64,000 nucleotides of DNA from Astrothelium macrocarpum. Its lineage: Eukaryota; Ascomycota; Dothideomycetes; Trypetheliales; Trypetheliaceae. The translations under genes and the position numbers were made by a program. The stretch covers positions 51,067-115,066 of the forward strand of contig JAGEMR010000097.1 in assembly GCA_021030915.1 (NCBI GenBank), given 5' to 3'. Shown here one piece after another: positions 21,730-34,300 of the stretch (within the stretch, counting starts at the first letter, position 1; each line of letters starts with the position of its first letter). The notes beneath the pieces are model-generated. The model ran no database searches. It was not told where the DNA came from and was given only the letters and a program-made list of their open reading frames with translations.

Positions 21730-22525
21730 AGTACATTCTTAAGACTAGACCGCCTCCCCACCCACCTCCAATTCTATGAACGGTCCTTTAATAATTTCAT
21801 GTATGTGTAATTTTTAAATAACAGGAAGGTTCGAGTATAAAGCGATTTCTAAGCAAGAATTCGATAGGCTGGTAGAAGATTCGAGATAGGTTCCTCCAAA
21901 GTACGTAATAGGTTCCAATACTACACTTACTCGATTATAATACCCGACTCATAGATACCACAATAGCATTTTTTGAGCTCAGTGATATAGCAATAGCCGC
22001 CCAAGCCGGGAGAGAGGGCCTGGGAACATCTGGCGTAATGTTATATAAGTTAGATTATATTATTAATTAACTAGTACTGTATTTAGATGGAATGTGCGGA
22101 TAGCGTTAGCATTGGTATCGCCTTGATTGGAAGGTACCGATCGGTGTAACGACATCGAATAAATCATCTTCATATGGTAGCTACAGGGCTAACGATAATT
22201 TGTTAGTATAATGGCGATATTCCGAGGCTCGAATACTGCTATTGCATAAACATCCGAAATAATAAGAGCTCGATAGTGAAACCGTGGTGGAGTGGTCCTG
22301 CGATGCTATTGAAAGGGGGTTTCCTACAACCCAGATAATAAGATTGCGATGCCAGCGTAATTTTTAGTTGGGGAAAATTCTGGGGATTCTTAGATAGCCA
22401 AATTACAGAATTCCTGTAGAGTTAAGCAAATACAGATAGATCTACGAAGCTGAGATTGTTTTAAAGACAAAGTACCTATAGCTTGGCTCGCTATGCAGGG
22501 TGGCTCGCGACACAGGGACGGACTT
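21730..22525 (-). repeat. Intergenic region ending in a terminus related to the unit A repeat
   Basis: The last ~70 nt (22455-22525) read on the minus strand as AAGTCCGTCCCTGTGTCGCG ... AGGTACTTTG, matching the outer end of the unit A repeats, and TA follows at 22526-22527. Inward, weaker collinear similarity to 16226-16320 (GAATATCG, CTGTAGC, GGTACCTTCC) suggests a full but diverged right-hand repeat from ~22000. No gene is seen in this stretch. Confidence 0.6.
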
Positions 22526-22610
22526 TAACTTTATTTTTTATTTTTATTTTTTTTCCCCTCTAATTAGCTACAGTGAGCTTTCAAAGCCATAAACTTCGCA
22601 GATAGGGTCA

Positions 22611-23237
22611 CTATACTTGCACATCTCTGTGATTATGAGATTGAGATTTGACAATTGCTTCCACGCGCCGCTGTACCTCCAATTCCACTCTATTCTCGTT
22701 CTCCTCAAATTCAAAGATTGCTTCCCTGGATATCATAGATTCCATCAACCATGTATTTTCCCATTGGACGAGGTATTCTGTAACTCCATTCGGTGCTTTT
22801 CGAGAACTCAAGATCCTCATTATGGGCCAGTCTTCGCCGTCCATCACGTATGTGTCTGCTTCGTCTCCTCTCTCTGGGTGAAAGGTGGGGTCACTCAACT
22901 CAGCTGAGTCCTCCATGTGGAGTCTTGCTTCTCGGGCTGGTCTGCCAGCCGTGGTTGTGCGACCGAGAATCTGGCTCAAGCTGGGCAGATCGGAGTCAGA
23001 GTCCGAATCGGTGACACATGCTCGCTTTTTCCTAGGGACCGAGCTAGATGTCTGGCCCCTGCGTTTGGGCTGGCGGGATGCTCGGGGTGGGTCCAATGAT
23101 TCGCTTAAGCACCGCTCTGATTCGCTGGGTTCTCGGTTGACTGACCGATGCAAATTTAGTGGCGTGAACGGGCTCATCAACGGCGCAGCCGTGATCAATG
23201 TATTCGGAGGAGTTACGGGGACAAATTCCATGGTCAA
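22611..23237 (-). CDS. Chromodomain-like nuclear protein, 208 aa
   Basis: Single open frame. Residues ~1-90 are basic and disordered with nuclear-localisation-like strings (RQPKRRGQTSS, PRKKRACVTD), then an acidic SDSDSD run. Residues ~130-190 read as a chromo domain: DGEDWPIMRILSSR, EYLVQWENTW, then the C-terminal helix SREAIFEFEENENR. The YLVQW strand and the Trp before the helix fit the fold; the K-G-Y loop is replaced by ENTW, so methyl-lysine binding is uncertain. It may bind histone tails or other proteins in chromatin. Start at 23237 is the first ATG. Confidence 0.65.
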   Translation of the reverse strand: MTMEFVPVTPPNTLITAAPLMSPFTPLNLHRSVNREPSESERCLSESLDPPRASRQPKRRGQTSSSVPRKKRACVTDSDSDSDLPSLSQILGRTTTAGRPAREARLHMEDSAELSDPTFHPERGDEADTYVMDGEDWPIMRILSSRKAPNGVTEYLVQWENTWLMESMISREAIFEFEENENRVELEVQRRVEAIVKSQSHNHRDVQV

Positions 23238-23572
23238 ACGAATGGGACAATAGACTTGCTCAAATGGTCATGGGAAGGGATCGGCCTTAAGTATCCGCAA
23301 AGGGAAAGAGCCTGGGACCCAAGGTGGCTTGGTAACGGTTTTCAGTCTTTCGTTCTCCAGCATCCCATAATCGCCGAGAGTTAGCGCGATAAGTTCGAAC
23401 CATCTGACATATCTAACGTGGTGGCTTTCAATCCAAGGATCGGACACGCTGAGGCACATAAATTGATACTACATAATTCTACCTAAACTAGACAATTATT
23501 GGCTCCTTATGCTGTTTCTCCACATGCTCATGTCCTATTGACCGGAATTCGTACATGACACGCACGCTTCGC
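23238..23572. other. Intergenic, nothing recognised
   Basis: Spacer between the chromodomain gene and the 3' end of the ferric reductase gene, both on the minus strand. A 63-codon minus frame (23268-23459) has no domain. Confidence 0.4.
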
Positions 23573-25340
23573 TCACCGTTGGCTCACCGAATACCGGTAC
23601 CTTGCCAGGCGGCTGTCCTCTGTTTCGTCCGGTTGGAAGCTTATTTCATGAAGAGCAACATCGAACTTGCACACCTGAAGTGCCTCCCTGACAGTCTGCT
23701 CAAATCTTGGCGGCCCGCAAACTAGATGACTACAATCAGCCTATAATCACAATCACCGGGGGACTTGGCTTACTTGAAAGCGCTTTGTTCCCAGCCTCGG
23801 CATCGTACTCCTTGTTAAGAGTCCACTCCAATTCTAAATGGCCATCACTCATAAAGTAGACCCTTTCCTTTGGATCCTCGTGTTTTTCTGTTATTAAGAG
23901 ATGGTGCCGGGCACAAATTTCCATCATTTTCCCGCCATTGTCGTTGGGTAAGATGCCGTTTGAACCTGGTATGTAGAGCATGATATTCAAGATTGAGCGT
24001 CCATCCAGCTCCAGCAAATCATAAAAAATATCTCGAACACAGTCGTATTGACCTTTAAGGATGTTAGTATGCTCAAAGCGCAAGGCGATCACATATCTAG
24101 GTTTTCAACCAGCCACACTAGCGTTATACGCCGCACGCGGGCTGTACGATCGTCATGCGCTTGGAGTAGGCTACGAATCTCCAACAAATAAGCTGCGATG
24201 CCGATACCACTGGCTATCAAAAGCACATTATCGTAGCCCTTGAGACTTGAGTGGCCTCCGTAAGGACCATCGATCACTGCGCGTGCGTTCTTGTTGCATA
24301 GTCGCAGATCAACGCTAAAGCCGTTTCTGCATTGGACGAGAACGGTAAGCTCCTCGCACTTTGGTGCAAATGGGTTTGCCGTCCATGCAACAAGGTACGG
24401 GTGCATCTGAAAACGGCCTAGCCCATGATAACGGGATACAGTAGGAACACTGAGGTAGATGTACTGGCCAGGTCGAACGTGCCAGGGCCGCTTAGGCTTG
24501 ATTGTTAATAGAACTGTCTGCACTGGAACATCCATGTTGTCAGGACGACAGATGACTTCGCTCACGGTTCCAGGACCTGGTCCAGAAGCCCTATACAGAT
24601 ACCATGCTACCCAGAGCAGATGCTGGAAGAGCCATATTGCGGCCGCAGAAGCGAGGCATGCCAGATGCAACCGTCGAGCGCTTCTAGCGTGAATCCAAAG
24701 AACACCAAGTAGACCAACCGCCAGTAAGAAGTGCGTTTTGAGGAACAGCTCATACAGAGAACGGCGAATATAGAGAAAGGAGGCGATGGCAAGAGAAGAG
24801 GAAAATGCGAAAAGCTGAAATTAACTGAGCAGACAATAAAGAAGACATGAGAAAACCACTTACTAGTGCACCTGCTGTGGTAACGTGTGGGCGATGTAGA
24901 TCTGTGCTTAGAATCGCGTGTGAGATCCCTTGCAACGCACATACTCGACCGATCCAGCGGTGCGAGAGGCCAACCTGGCTCAGTGGGAGACCCAAGACGT
25001 TATCCAAAAGGAAACTCGTTCTTCCACCGAGATACAAGGGCACGAGATTGATCGAGAATAGGGACGCCAGACGCTCGGCCAGCTGACTCTGTGAATTGAT
25101 GTCGACGAATGAGGCCAGTACATTGCCGAGGATGAAGATGAAGGTAAGCAAGGCTGACATGACGGAAATGTTCGAGCTGCCGTTCTGCCGTTTTGCAATC
25201 AGGGTATACATTAGCTTCTTCCGAATGAAGAAGAATACTGATCGACTGATCAGTACGCCTAGCGTACGGCTCAGCCGCCACAAGACTACTGCCGCACCCC
25301 ACGATCCGATCGCGATCAAGTAAATTAACACGGATTTCAT
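23573..25340 (-). CDS. Ferric reductase (FRE family) transmembrane protein
   Basis: Minus-strand gene, exon 1 25340-24864, exon 2 24814 to ~24090, exon 3 ~24045-23774, exon 4 23721-23573. Introns 24815-24863 (GTAAGT...TTTCAG) and 23722-23773 (GTAAGC...TCTAG) keep frame; the middle junction near 24040-24110 is not resolved, though TACTAAC is visible there. Several hydrophobic helices carry two spaced haem His pairs (SHRWIGRV..GISHA and KTHFLLAV..WIHAR). HPYLVAW is the FAD-binding motif, ASGIGIAAYL and ICGPPR are NADPH-binding motifs. It would move electrons across a membrane to reduce Fe(III) or Cu(II). The protein is compact, lacking a long N-terminal secreted domain. Ferric reductases of this kind are recurrent Starship cargo. 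Confidence 0.85.
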
Positions 25341-25780
25341 TTTCTTTCAGAAATTTGCGAAGTTGTCACTGTGGGCATACCCTGCTGATCAAATAGCCAT
25401 AGGTACATGACTGAAGTTCGTTTGTGGTGAGAGCTATAACATGAGCTTTGCTTTGCGGGTTTCCGGAAACCGGATTTGGTGCAGGTACTACGTCTCAAGT
25501 CGGTGTTAGTTCTTAGGCTGCTCCGAGCCCCTTTTAAACGAGACACTAGACCTGATTGACTGATAGGCACGGGTTGGGTAAAAATTTGAATCACACGATG
25601 TATCTGGAGCTGAAAAGAGAACGACCAATGAGATTGCGTCACATTGAATCAATAGTAGGTGCCATGTAGCGCGCGGCAAAGTCATCCCGTCCTACACTAG
25701 TAAACCTTGTGGAGTTAGAGCTGAATCACGTATCATTTAAGCTCATTAATCCGTAAACCTTTCTGAGGATCAGTGAGAAG
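25341..25780. promoter_or_regulatory. Divergent promoter region
   Basis: 440 nt between the ferric reductase start (minus) and the MADS-like gene start (plus). No specific iron-response motif was identified by eye. Confidence 0.4.
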
Positions 25781-26746
25781 ATGATTTCGACCCAAAGGAC
25801 CCGACGAATGTTGAAAGAACGATCATTTAATCTATTCAAAAAAGCCAACCAGCTCTGTAATCATGTCGAAGGTACTCAAATTGCCATCTTAATTCAACAT
25901 CCTGATGGTACATGGAAAGTATACAAGAGCCTTAATCAGGCGGCATGGCCACCAGCCCTGGGAGATATGGTCAGTTGCTCTGCAGTTCTGTGTCGCTTAT
26001 TACTGAAATTTAGCTGGTAGGAAAATGTGGAATACGTGGGCCCAAAAACATTTACCACCGTGGCGCAGGCCGAGATAGCGGATGCAACATCTGTGCAACC
26101 TGCTCTCGACAACTCGGAACCACGAAATCCAACCGGTCAAGCGGCGGAGGGGTCTTGTACTGAAGATGACCCGAGTTTGCATATCGACTGTGGAAGCCCA
26201 GGAGCTCGTGTCGACGAAGCGAACGGTATGTTTGGGCTGGACGGCGATGTGATAGGAGACATGTCATCACCTCTGTTTGCTCAACCAACAATGACGATGT
26301 CTGGAATTCTACCATATCCGGATGACTGGGAGCCTACATCCAATGTGCAGTCAGATCGAGCTTTGGACAATCAATCTCCCTTTCGTCAATGTATGATTTC
26401 GCCAAGACCGCTCGAGGTGCCCCAGAATATAGCACCTGTAGAGCCTCGGCTATTGTCCGCAGCAGACGAGGCCGTGAGTTCGAGCATCCCAGATCATCGT
26501 GAGTTTCATCAGGGCGCAGATTCTACACATCCGACCCCGTCCAGCGTCTCGGTCTATGCAAAGCCTCCACCAGCACCCAAACAATTATTACTGGAATACT
26601 TCGGCAATCCCGTCGGCATGAGCTGGGCACCAGTGATATTGGAATCATACTTCCGACCGAGATCAATAAAGATATCTAAACAGAAAATGAGAGCGAAAAT
26701 TCCATCCACGTCGCGTTCCAGGGTCGACTCGCACAGGTTTGAATAG
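25781..26746 (+). CDS. MADS-box-like DNA-binding protein, 304 aa
   Basis: Two exons, 25781-25969 and 26021-26746; the 51-nt intron (GTCAGT...GGTAG) is phase 0 and joins ALGDM to ENVEYVGP. Residues ~5-50 resemble the second half of a MADS/SRF domain: RRMLKERSFNLFKKANQLC, then TQIAILIQHPDGTWKVYKS, matching the FKKANEL helix and following strands. The canonical basic N-terminal arm is shortened. The rest is acidic/Ser/Pro-rich with no fold, plus a basic end (KISKQKMRAKIPSTSRSR). Likely a nuclear transcription regulator; target unknown. It is divergent from the ferric reductase gene and could share its promoter. Confidence 0.65.
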
Positions 26747-26871
26747 GTGGTATTTGAGGAGGCGACGTTTACCTTTTGTTTTTCGAAGGACGGCAATCTA
26801 TCTTCGTGTTCATAGCGAGCGACTCTTTTAATAAAAATCTATTGAACTATTAAGATGATGTTCATATACAA

Positions 26872-29800
26872 TTATAATTCCTCAAATCTCGCGTCATCCT
26901 CTTGGTGGGTGTCACCCTCTCGGTGGGCGCCCTCTTCAAGAAAACGAGCTGGGAATATGTCTTGTAATGAGCGGACAGGATACGTAACGTCTCGTGGAAT
27001 CCGAAGGGTAAGTGCATCTTGCATTGAGGGGATTTCTTCACTTTCTGCAGCAAGTGAGATTGCAATAGATACCCGACTTTGATACACAAATTCTGCACCT
27101 TGTGGGATCCTCATCGAACCGTTCGAAGGATTCCTGACATTCTGATCGATATTGGCCAAAGATGTGGGCTGTGATGCTATGCTTTCATCCAAGAACGGGT
27201 TTGAATCCGGCAACTGATAATTCCAGGGTTTGTTGCGACGGCCATTGTCTTCGTCGCCTCTGCGCTTTCTGTTGAATTCAATTCTTTTAATTTCTTCAAA
27301 CTCTCCTCTCAGGCAGAATCTGATGATTTTGCCATCATACTGGTGAACAAGAGCCTCACGAGCCTTCTTTCTATTGACATTCAGTAACTGGTTGTTCTCA
27401 TTAAAGAGGGCGAACTCTATGTTAAGAGACTTCGCTTCTTCTTGGAACTTGCCTTCGTATTCCATGAAGGCTTTAGCTTCAATGTCAATCTGGAGTGTGT
27501 TGAGTCTTCCGTTAAGAGACCGAACACATTCAAGCCGAATAAATCCCTTTTTCACCGCTGTTCCTCGATCATTTGAACTCCATCGATCAGGATCTTCATG
27601 TCCAAATTGGAGGAATTCAAGGAGATTGTTGACATCCTTCTGTACATCGTTTTGGATAATATCCATGTCGGTGTCCTGGTACAACTCGTTCTGCGCTTGG
27701 TATTGGAAGACAGCGGAAGACGGATCGGGAAGCAATTTTTGAAGATCCAAATTCTGGTTTTGAAGTTGGTAGACTTGGATTGCGAGCTGAGTGAGTTCAT
27801 GTTCAAGGTCTTGTTCTCTGTTCGTGTGGTTGGCAGCAACTAGCTGAAGTGCTTTGCTGGCGTTTTGCTCGTTCTCTTCTCGCAATCTATTTATGTGCAT
27901 CTCATGTCGTGCGCTCGCATCTTCTCTGATTGCTTGTATTGACTGTTCGTGGGCTTTTATAAGCTGGTCTCTTGCTTCGTTCAATTCCTTCTGGTGAGTG
28001 TCCTTGGTCTCTGCAAATTCCCTTTCGCCTGCATTTCTAAGTGCACTCAATTCCTTCGAGCAGGCGTCCTTAATTTCTCGAAGCTTCGTTTCCGCTTCAC
28101 GTTGCAGTAGCATGACCTCTGTTCGGTGAAATTCATTTATGTCTTCTTTCTCCTGTTGATGGGAGTTGTGTGCCTCTGTAAGCTGTCGGTATAGATTGTC
28201 GCGCAGTAGCTTGACTTTCCCCGGAAGATCTTTGTCTGCCACGGCAATCTCGGGGTCTGTGTTCAATTCGTCTTGCATATGCTGAATAAGCTTGTGTTGA
28301 AGCGCTGTTTCTTGCTCGTATTTCTGACACCGATCCTTACACTCTTGCGTAAGCTGTGAATATTGTTTCTGAAGAGCCTCATAGCTGGATCGGATGTTCG
28401 CGGCCTCGTTGAGACTAGTTTGTACGACACCTTTCTCCGCGCGCACTTTGTCAAGATTGGATCGCAGTGACTGATTTTCTCCTTCAAGCTCGCTTCGTTC
28501 TCGCTCAAGAGAATCAATCATCGAATCTTTTTCTTGCGCAAGCTGTGAATATTCTTTTTGGAGGGCTTCATAGCTGGATCGGATGTTCGCAAGACCGGTT
28601 TGTATGACACTCTCCTCCGTACGCATCTTGTCAAGATCGGATCGCAGTACCTCATTTTCTCTCTCAACCTCGCTCTGTTTTCTCTCAAGTGAAAGAATCA
28701 TTGAAACTTTTTCTTGCATTTCAGACTGAGATGCAGCTAACTCTCTGTGTTTCGCTTCCAGCCTTGAGGCCGTCACTTTCGACTCTTGTTCTAGACTCGC
28801 TAACGAGACAGCACTCGAAGTTGCTCGCGTTTGTATATCAGTCAATCTTCCTTCCAGAGTTGATATAATCGCTTCTGAAGCTTTGAGGCGAGCGGGATAT
28901 TCCTCGAGAGCTTGTGACTGACTCCGAACTTCTGCCAGCGCTTCGAGTTCCAAATTTTGACGCTGTACATTTTCTCTTTCCACAGCTAGATCCGCATTTG
29001 CTTTTGACAACCGAGTTTCTACGTCTCGAAGAGATTCTCTGTGTGGACACAAGGCATCCGTGCATGTCGTACCTGTGTCCGTGTTGTGCTCGACGGTGTC
29101 CGGATTAATAGGCGCGCCGAGAGGATGCGATAGGCCCTAATCGAAATCATTAAGCTATGAGTTTGGCTAGGCTTCAAGTAGCGTACCTGATCATAAAAAC
29201 CAACAAAGTGGGATATGAAGTCTCGGTTGATAAAGGACGAAGTAATGTCGTTCCCACGCGAGCTGGGAAGATCACAATATAGGAAAGGTAGGAACAGTAT
29301 ATCTCGGTCATCCAGATAGCTCTCCTCAAAGGGACGTCCTTGTCGTCGATCCCGCGGTAACAGTGCCGGTCCACCGGCCGTGGTAGTGAAGTATACGGGA
29401 ACGACAACGCCCCGGTTCATGCTTATCCGACGAACGATATTTGCAACTGTTCGTACATCGCTTTGCCTCAAATCCTGCATACCCGATTTCGAAGATTCCA
29501 AAAACTGAGTTGCAAGAAGCAGGCAGGGATCTTCGCCTTGAAGTCGAACAGCTTCTGGGGTATGGAAACCAACACGCACAGCAAGATCTCCAAGTTGTTG
29601 CCAGCGCGCATCACTCGGGGCCCGTGGGCTGGGTTTCGCCCTTTTGGCTTCTTTACGAGGCAAAATTGTACCCAGTTCTGGAAAGTGTCGCATGCAGAAA
29701 AGCCATAGCTGTTGGTAGGCGAGCCACCGCTCTTCATCCGCTGTGCTGCTCGGATGCGGTCTCATGTCATGCTCGGCGTATTCAGCGAAGAAGTTCTCGG

Positions 29801-30968
29801 GTCGATAGTAATAACCCCACAGCTCCTTTCGTATACTACGTGGTCGTTCCATGGGAAGGAGACGTTTTAGTATCTGATAACACGGTTCAAGATACTTGAG
29901 ATTCTCAAAAAAGGTGTTCAAACTTGGAATGAGGCAGGAGATTTTTTCGACGTTATTCAACAAGGCGAGTCGTTGCTCATCATCCGTGACTTGCGAGAAC
30001 ACTTCGTGCGATTTGAACATGTAACGAACGTTGTCCAAATCTCGCTGAGATAGCGCCGGAACAAGCAATTCAAGACATTGGACCGTGGCATCATCCACCA
30101 GAGCCATAGAAATGCCCGTGTCCTGAAAGATAAGTGACCATGTGTTCCAAATGTGATGTAGGTTGGTAAGAAGTTCCTACTACATTAGTAGGTCAATATG
30201 TGGCAGTTCGGTGACCTTACCTCGTCGCATCTTAATATCAAGAGCCGGTGGAATGACCCTAATCTAATTGGAGTCCAGAACCCAGGAATGATGGAAAGTC
30301 GTTGGAAAGCTTGGGCCAGCCGAGTGTTTTTTAAGAGTTGTTTCAAATCTCTCTGCTTTGAGCTGGTAAGCCGTGCCCACCATTTGCGCTCCAAATCGTC
30401 TTTAAGTTGATGTCGATACTGTAAAATCTTTCGGAAGATGTGGCCATCAGTATAGGCCTGCTCGTTGCCATACCTTTCAATCACATCCAAGGCAACTAGC
30501 TCGCTGGACTCTACTTTCTTATCAGCCAGCATCCAAGAAGGTCATGATTTCTAGCGCACCTTCGGTATAAAGTCGAACTGTCCACCACCGGTCATTGTGG
30601 TCAAGGATTTGCTTGGCTGCTTGAATGCGATGAATTCCATGGAGGCAATCAACCTTTGATGGAGATAGGAAGGGAATGTCACCTTCCGTAGGCCACCCCA
30701 ATTGTTTCCGATCCGATATTCCAGCTTTCACCAAGGACTCCTGCAAGATCTCAGGTTGAATGAACGCATCGATAAAGTTTTCCTCTTCCAGACGGCGACA
30801 ACCTTCCAATTTGAAAACTTGTACAAGTCGCTGCACGTTTTTTTCGGATAACACCCTGTGTTCTTTTGTATAGGCATTCTTGAAGTTGAGCAACGTGATC
30901 TTGATGCGTGCAACTCCTTGTAGACATCTGTGTTTGATGTGAGAAAATTTGTCGTTTTCAGAAAGCAT
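26872..30968 (-). CDS. DUF3723 protein with long coiled-coil tail, 1318 aa
   Basis: Minus-strand gene with four exons: 30968-30560, 30513-30221, 30176-29187, 29136-26872. Introns of 46, 44 and 50 nt keep frame (YTE/VESSELVALD, LRCDE/ELLTNLHH, GFYDQ/GLSHPLG) and the total is a whole number of codons. The N-terminal ~540 residues match the DUF3723 family: LSEKNVQRLVQVFKLEGCRR, LHGIHRIQAAKQIL, WWARLTSSKQRDLKQLL, GYYYRPENFFAEYAEHDMRP. Then ~480 residues of heptad-rich coiled coil with an internal duplication (LERERSELEGENQSLRS / LERKQSEVERENEVLRS), then a globular C-terminus. Biochemical role unknown; the family is a recurrent gene class of Starship elements. ATG 30968 is chosen because splicing from further upstream creates a stop. 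Confidence 0.85.
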
Positions 30969-31312
30969 GACGTAGGCTGTGTGCTTACCATGCGAGATCG
31001 AGAGGGTTCCGTGCGGAGATTTGAAGCGCTGTCATGTAAGCACGCTCTTTGAGCCTGGCCTTTCGTCCATGACCATGTGGATGAGATGCTTGAGGAAGGA
31101 GGTCGCTGGCAGTCAGAATTCCGTAAACGGGTTTGCGTAGCCTCTGTCTCACGAAAGTCCGTGATCGGGTTGTCGGAGCCGATGCACGCGAGTCTGACGC
31201 GTCTCAGGCGCGAGCCCCGTGCAACTAAGTTTGGCGCACAACATCTATATCATCTTCAATCCCACCATGACATTCCAAGTCACATTATACAAAAGCATCT
31301 TGAATAGTACCA
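30969..31312. promoter_or_regulatory. Divergent promoter of DUF3723 and RING-patatin genes
   Basis: 344 nt between two divergent starts. CATTATACAAAAG at ~31280 could be the core promoter of the rightward gene. No operator-like repeat was recognised. Confidence 0.35.
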
Positions 31313-34300
31313 ATGTTTGCCGTCGAAGCTCCGTGGTTATTTCTTTGCCCCAACGCCGAGTCCTATATCCTCCACGAACGCACTGAGGCCTTCGCCACCC
31401 TCGGCATTCGAGATCATCAACGGCCGACTCTTGTCACCCTTGTTGGTAAAAAGAGCAAATCGACCATCGTTGATGTGCCTAGTACAACAGCGAACGGGCA
31501 TTGCGTACGTTTCCTTCGTGAATACCAACAATCTGATGAGCATCCTCTGGTATTTCTCGACTGCGACATCGACGGCTCGAATACCGGGGGATATTCTGAC
31601 GTTGGCACATTGAAAAAATCACGAAAAGTTTCCTGGTTCCACCAGAATGGTCGACGCTTTGTGGATCATGAACTGCAAAAGAAGCTGTGTAACACGGTCT
31701 TGGCTCCTTTCTCACATGTGATATGTTACTTTGCCAAAGACCTCGGGGGAATGCGCGGTATCGCATACCTACTGGCAGAACATGCAGCCACCGCTGGTTC
31801 TCGAGACCTGCCCGAAGCTGCTTTGCCACATGTTCTGATTGTGTGTGAGACTAATTCACGGTCCTTTGACGCCAGTCTTGTGGAGACAAATCTCCTCAAA
31901 CAAATCAAGGATATGATGGCAACTAGAAAGCATTATGACGGCTCAGAAGAGTGCCTCGCACAAGCTGACATTGATGCGTGTTTTAGCGGCATTCGCGTGC
32001 TCGGGCTACAGCGAAACGAAGAGCAGCTATCCGCGACTAGAATATTCCGCAAACGATTGAATTCACTGATAGAAGATGCCCATCGGGCTCGGCAATCAAG
32101 TAAGACGGTCTTTTCCTTTTCACATTTTCAAGCGCTCTCTGGTCTTGCTCTCGACGATTTCTGCAGTCACAAGGCATCTCCTTTTTCCTTCATTGCTGCT
32201 TCTCGACCAGCCAATCTGTCGAACACTGACTTCCAGGAACATCTCGGAGAGTTCATAAAAGCCATGCCATGCGAGGCCTGGCTCTGGCACCTCATTTGTC
32301 CGGTCGTGGCGTCCGCATTGCTCCTTGCGACGTATCCGTCTGGCTGCCACCGTAAGTGTGCGCTCCTCGCCTGTGATGTCGCTCATCGTAGCAGATTTTG
32401 ATCCATCGCTCATATTCGCCAAACTCTATCGCAAAGCCTGCAAACAGGCCATTTCACAGTACAGCCCACATCTTCACATCCATCGTAAGTTCGTTTCTTC
32501 TGTCGAGTCAAGTTTCAAGGCGAATTTCGAGCGCCTGGAGGCAGCGCCCGGACACGCTGCCGACATTCACGCCGCGAACCTTGAAGGCCATCGTGCTCAA
32601 TTGTCTAACTTTAAGAGCAAGAGAACTTGTTTCTGCTGCCTGATGAGGTTCGCTGACAAAGTCCTCGAATGTGGTCACGCTCTGTGCGACACATGCATTC
32701 AGATATACGGGCATCGCTCAGATGTTGAGAAGCACACTTTCTCTATTTCCAAATGCACACTCTGTGGAACATCGCAAGAACCATGGACGTTCCATTTTGT
32801 ACCGCCGACTGCGGGTGTCCGCATTCTCAGTCTAGACGGTGGAGGTATTCGTGGTGTGATTCCCCTTGTTTTTCTGAAAGCCATCGAATCATACCTCAGC
32901 AGCCTTGGTGTGCCTCTACAAGACTTCTTCGATCTCGTTTGTGGGACTTCTGCAGGTAAGAACGCATTGCCACTGATAATCTGATTACTGATAGTGGATT
33001 AGGAGGCCTGATCATCATGGGTTTGTTTCTAATGAATTGGACCACAGAACAGTGTCTGCAGCAATTTGAAGCGCTAGCTGTCAAGACGTTCGAACGCCGT
33101 CGGTGCAATTCAGCCATATTTGCCCGCATGCAAGAGTTTGCACTCTCTTACCTAAAAGATTGCCAATATAGCTCCGAAGCTGTCGAAGCAGCCTTTCGTG
33201 TCTCGTTTGGCACCCAACCTAGCATGTTCAATCCTCTTCGGAACGCGACAAAGGTTGCCGTGACGACAACGACTGCCCGGGACGTAATACCTTGTCTCAT
33301 TTCAAATTACAACGGTGTCGAACGTCCCGAGGAGATGGGTAGGCTCAGTGCCATCAATTCCGATATTTCCTTTGCTGAGCATGGATAGGCTACAAGCTGC
33401 TTCGTGCAAGCCAGATCGAACAGGATGTTCTCATCAGCGAAGCGTAAGTGCCTCGAATCGTGGTACACGTGCCTTGACTGATATGATTTACCAGAGCCTC
33501 GTGCACTTCTGCTGCTCCATGGTAGGAAGCCTGACTATTCCATGACGCCAGTTGACTTATCCAACAGGTTTTTCAAACCCAAATTTATCAGTAATCTAGG
33601 GACCTTCCAAGACGGTGGTCTCCGGTACAACAACCCTTTGAGTATCGCCCTTCTCGAAAATGGGTTCATCTGGCCTGAGAAGGGCGAGCCAGACTTTGCA
33701 CTCTCTCTCGGGACAGGGACAAGCGAAGGAAATGCAAATGCTTTTGCCGTAGGATCCCACTCTCCTGTTCGAGATCGGTTTTTTTCCCGATTGTACAAGA
33801 CCTTTATGCTCAGCCTTGATGGGGAAAAGGCGTGGCGCGAGTTGATCAACACCATGCCTCGCGAAAGGCGCGGCCGTTATCATCGACTGAATCTGAGTCT
33901 GAAAGGCCCGGAGCCAGCCATCGACGATGTGACGGCTATGGAAACATTGAAGTCTCATGCCGAAAACAGCATGTCCTCAAAGGCTCAGCTGAGCTCATTA
34001 TTGGATTCTATGCATGCCTCCATGTTTTATTTTGAACTTGATGATATTCCCAGTCTCATAGGCGACACATATCAGTGTTCTGGCCACATCTTTTGCCGCA
34101 TGGAGCTGCCACAACGCGGGAAAGACGCTCTTGTTGCTCAACTGATCGAGTCTTCCGCTTTTTTCCTTATTAATGGTGTGCCAATTTCCGCTGTCGGACC
34201 AGAAACAAAGAAAGGTATCTTGTTTCGTCGTCGCGTTCGATTTGAGGCGACCAGCCTTGATGACTTATTCGGAATCTCGATTCGTGGCTCCACCTCTCGT

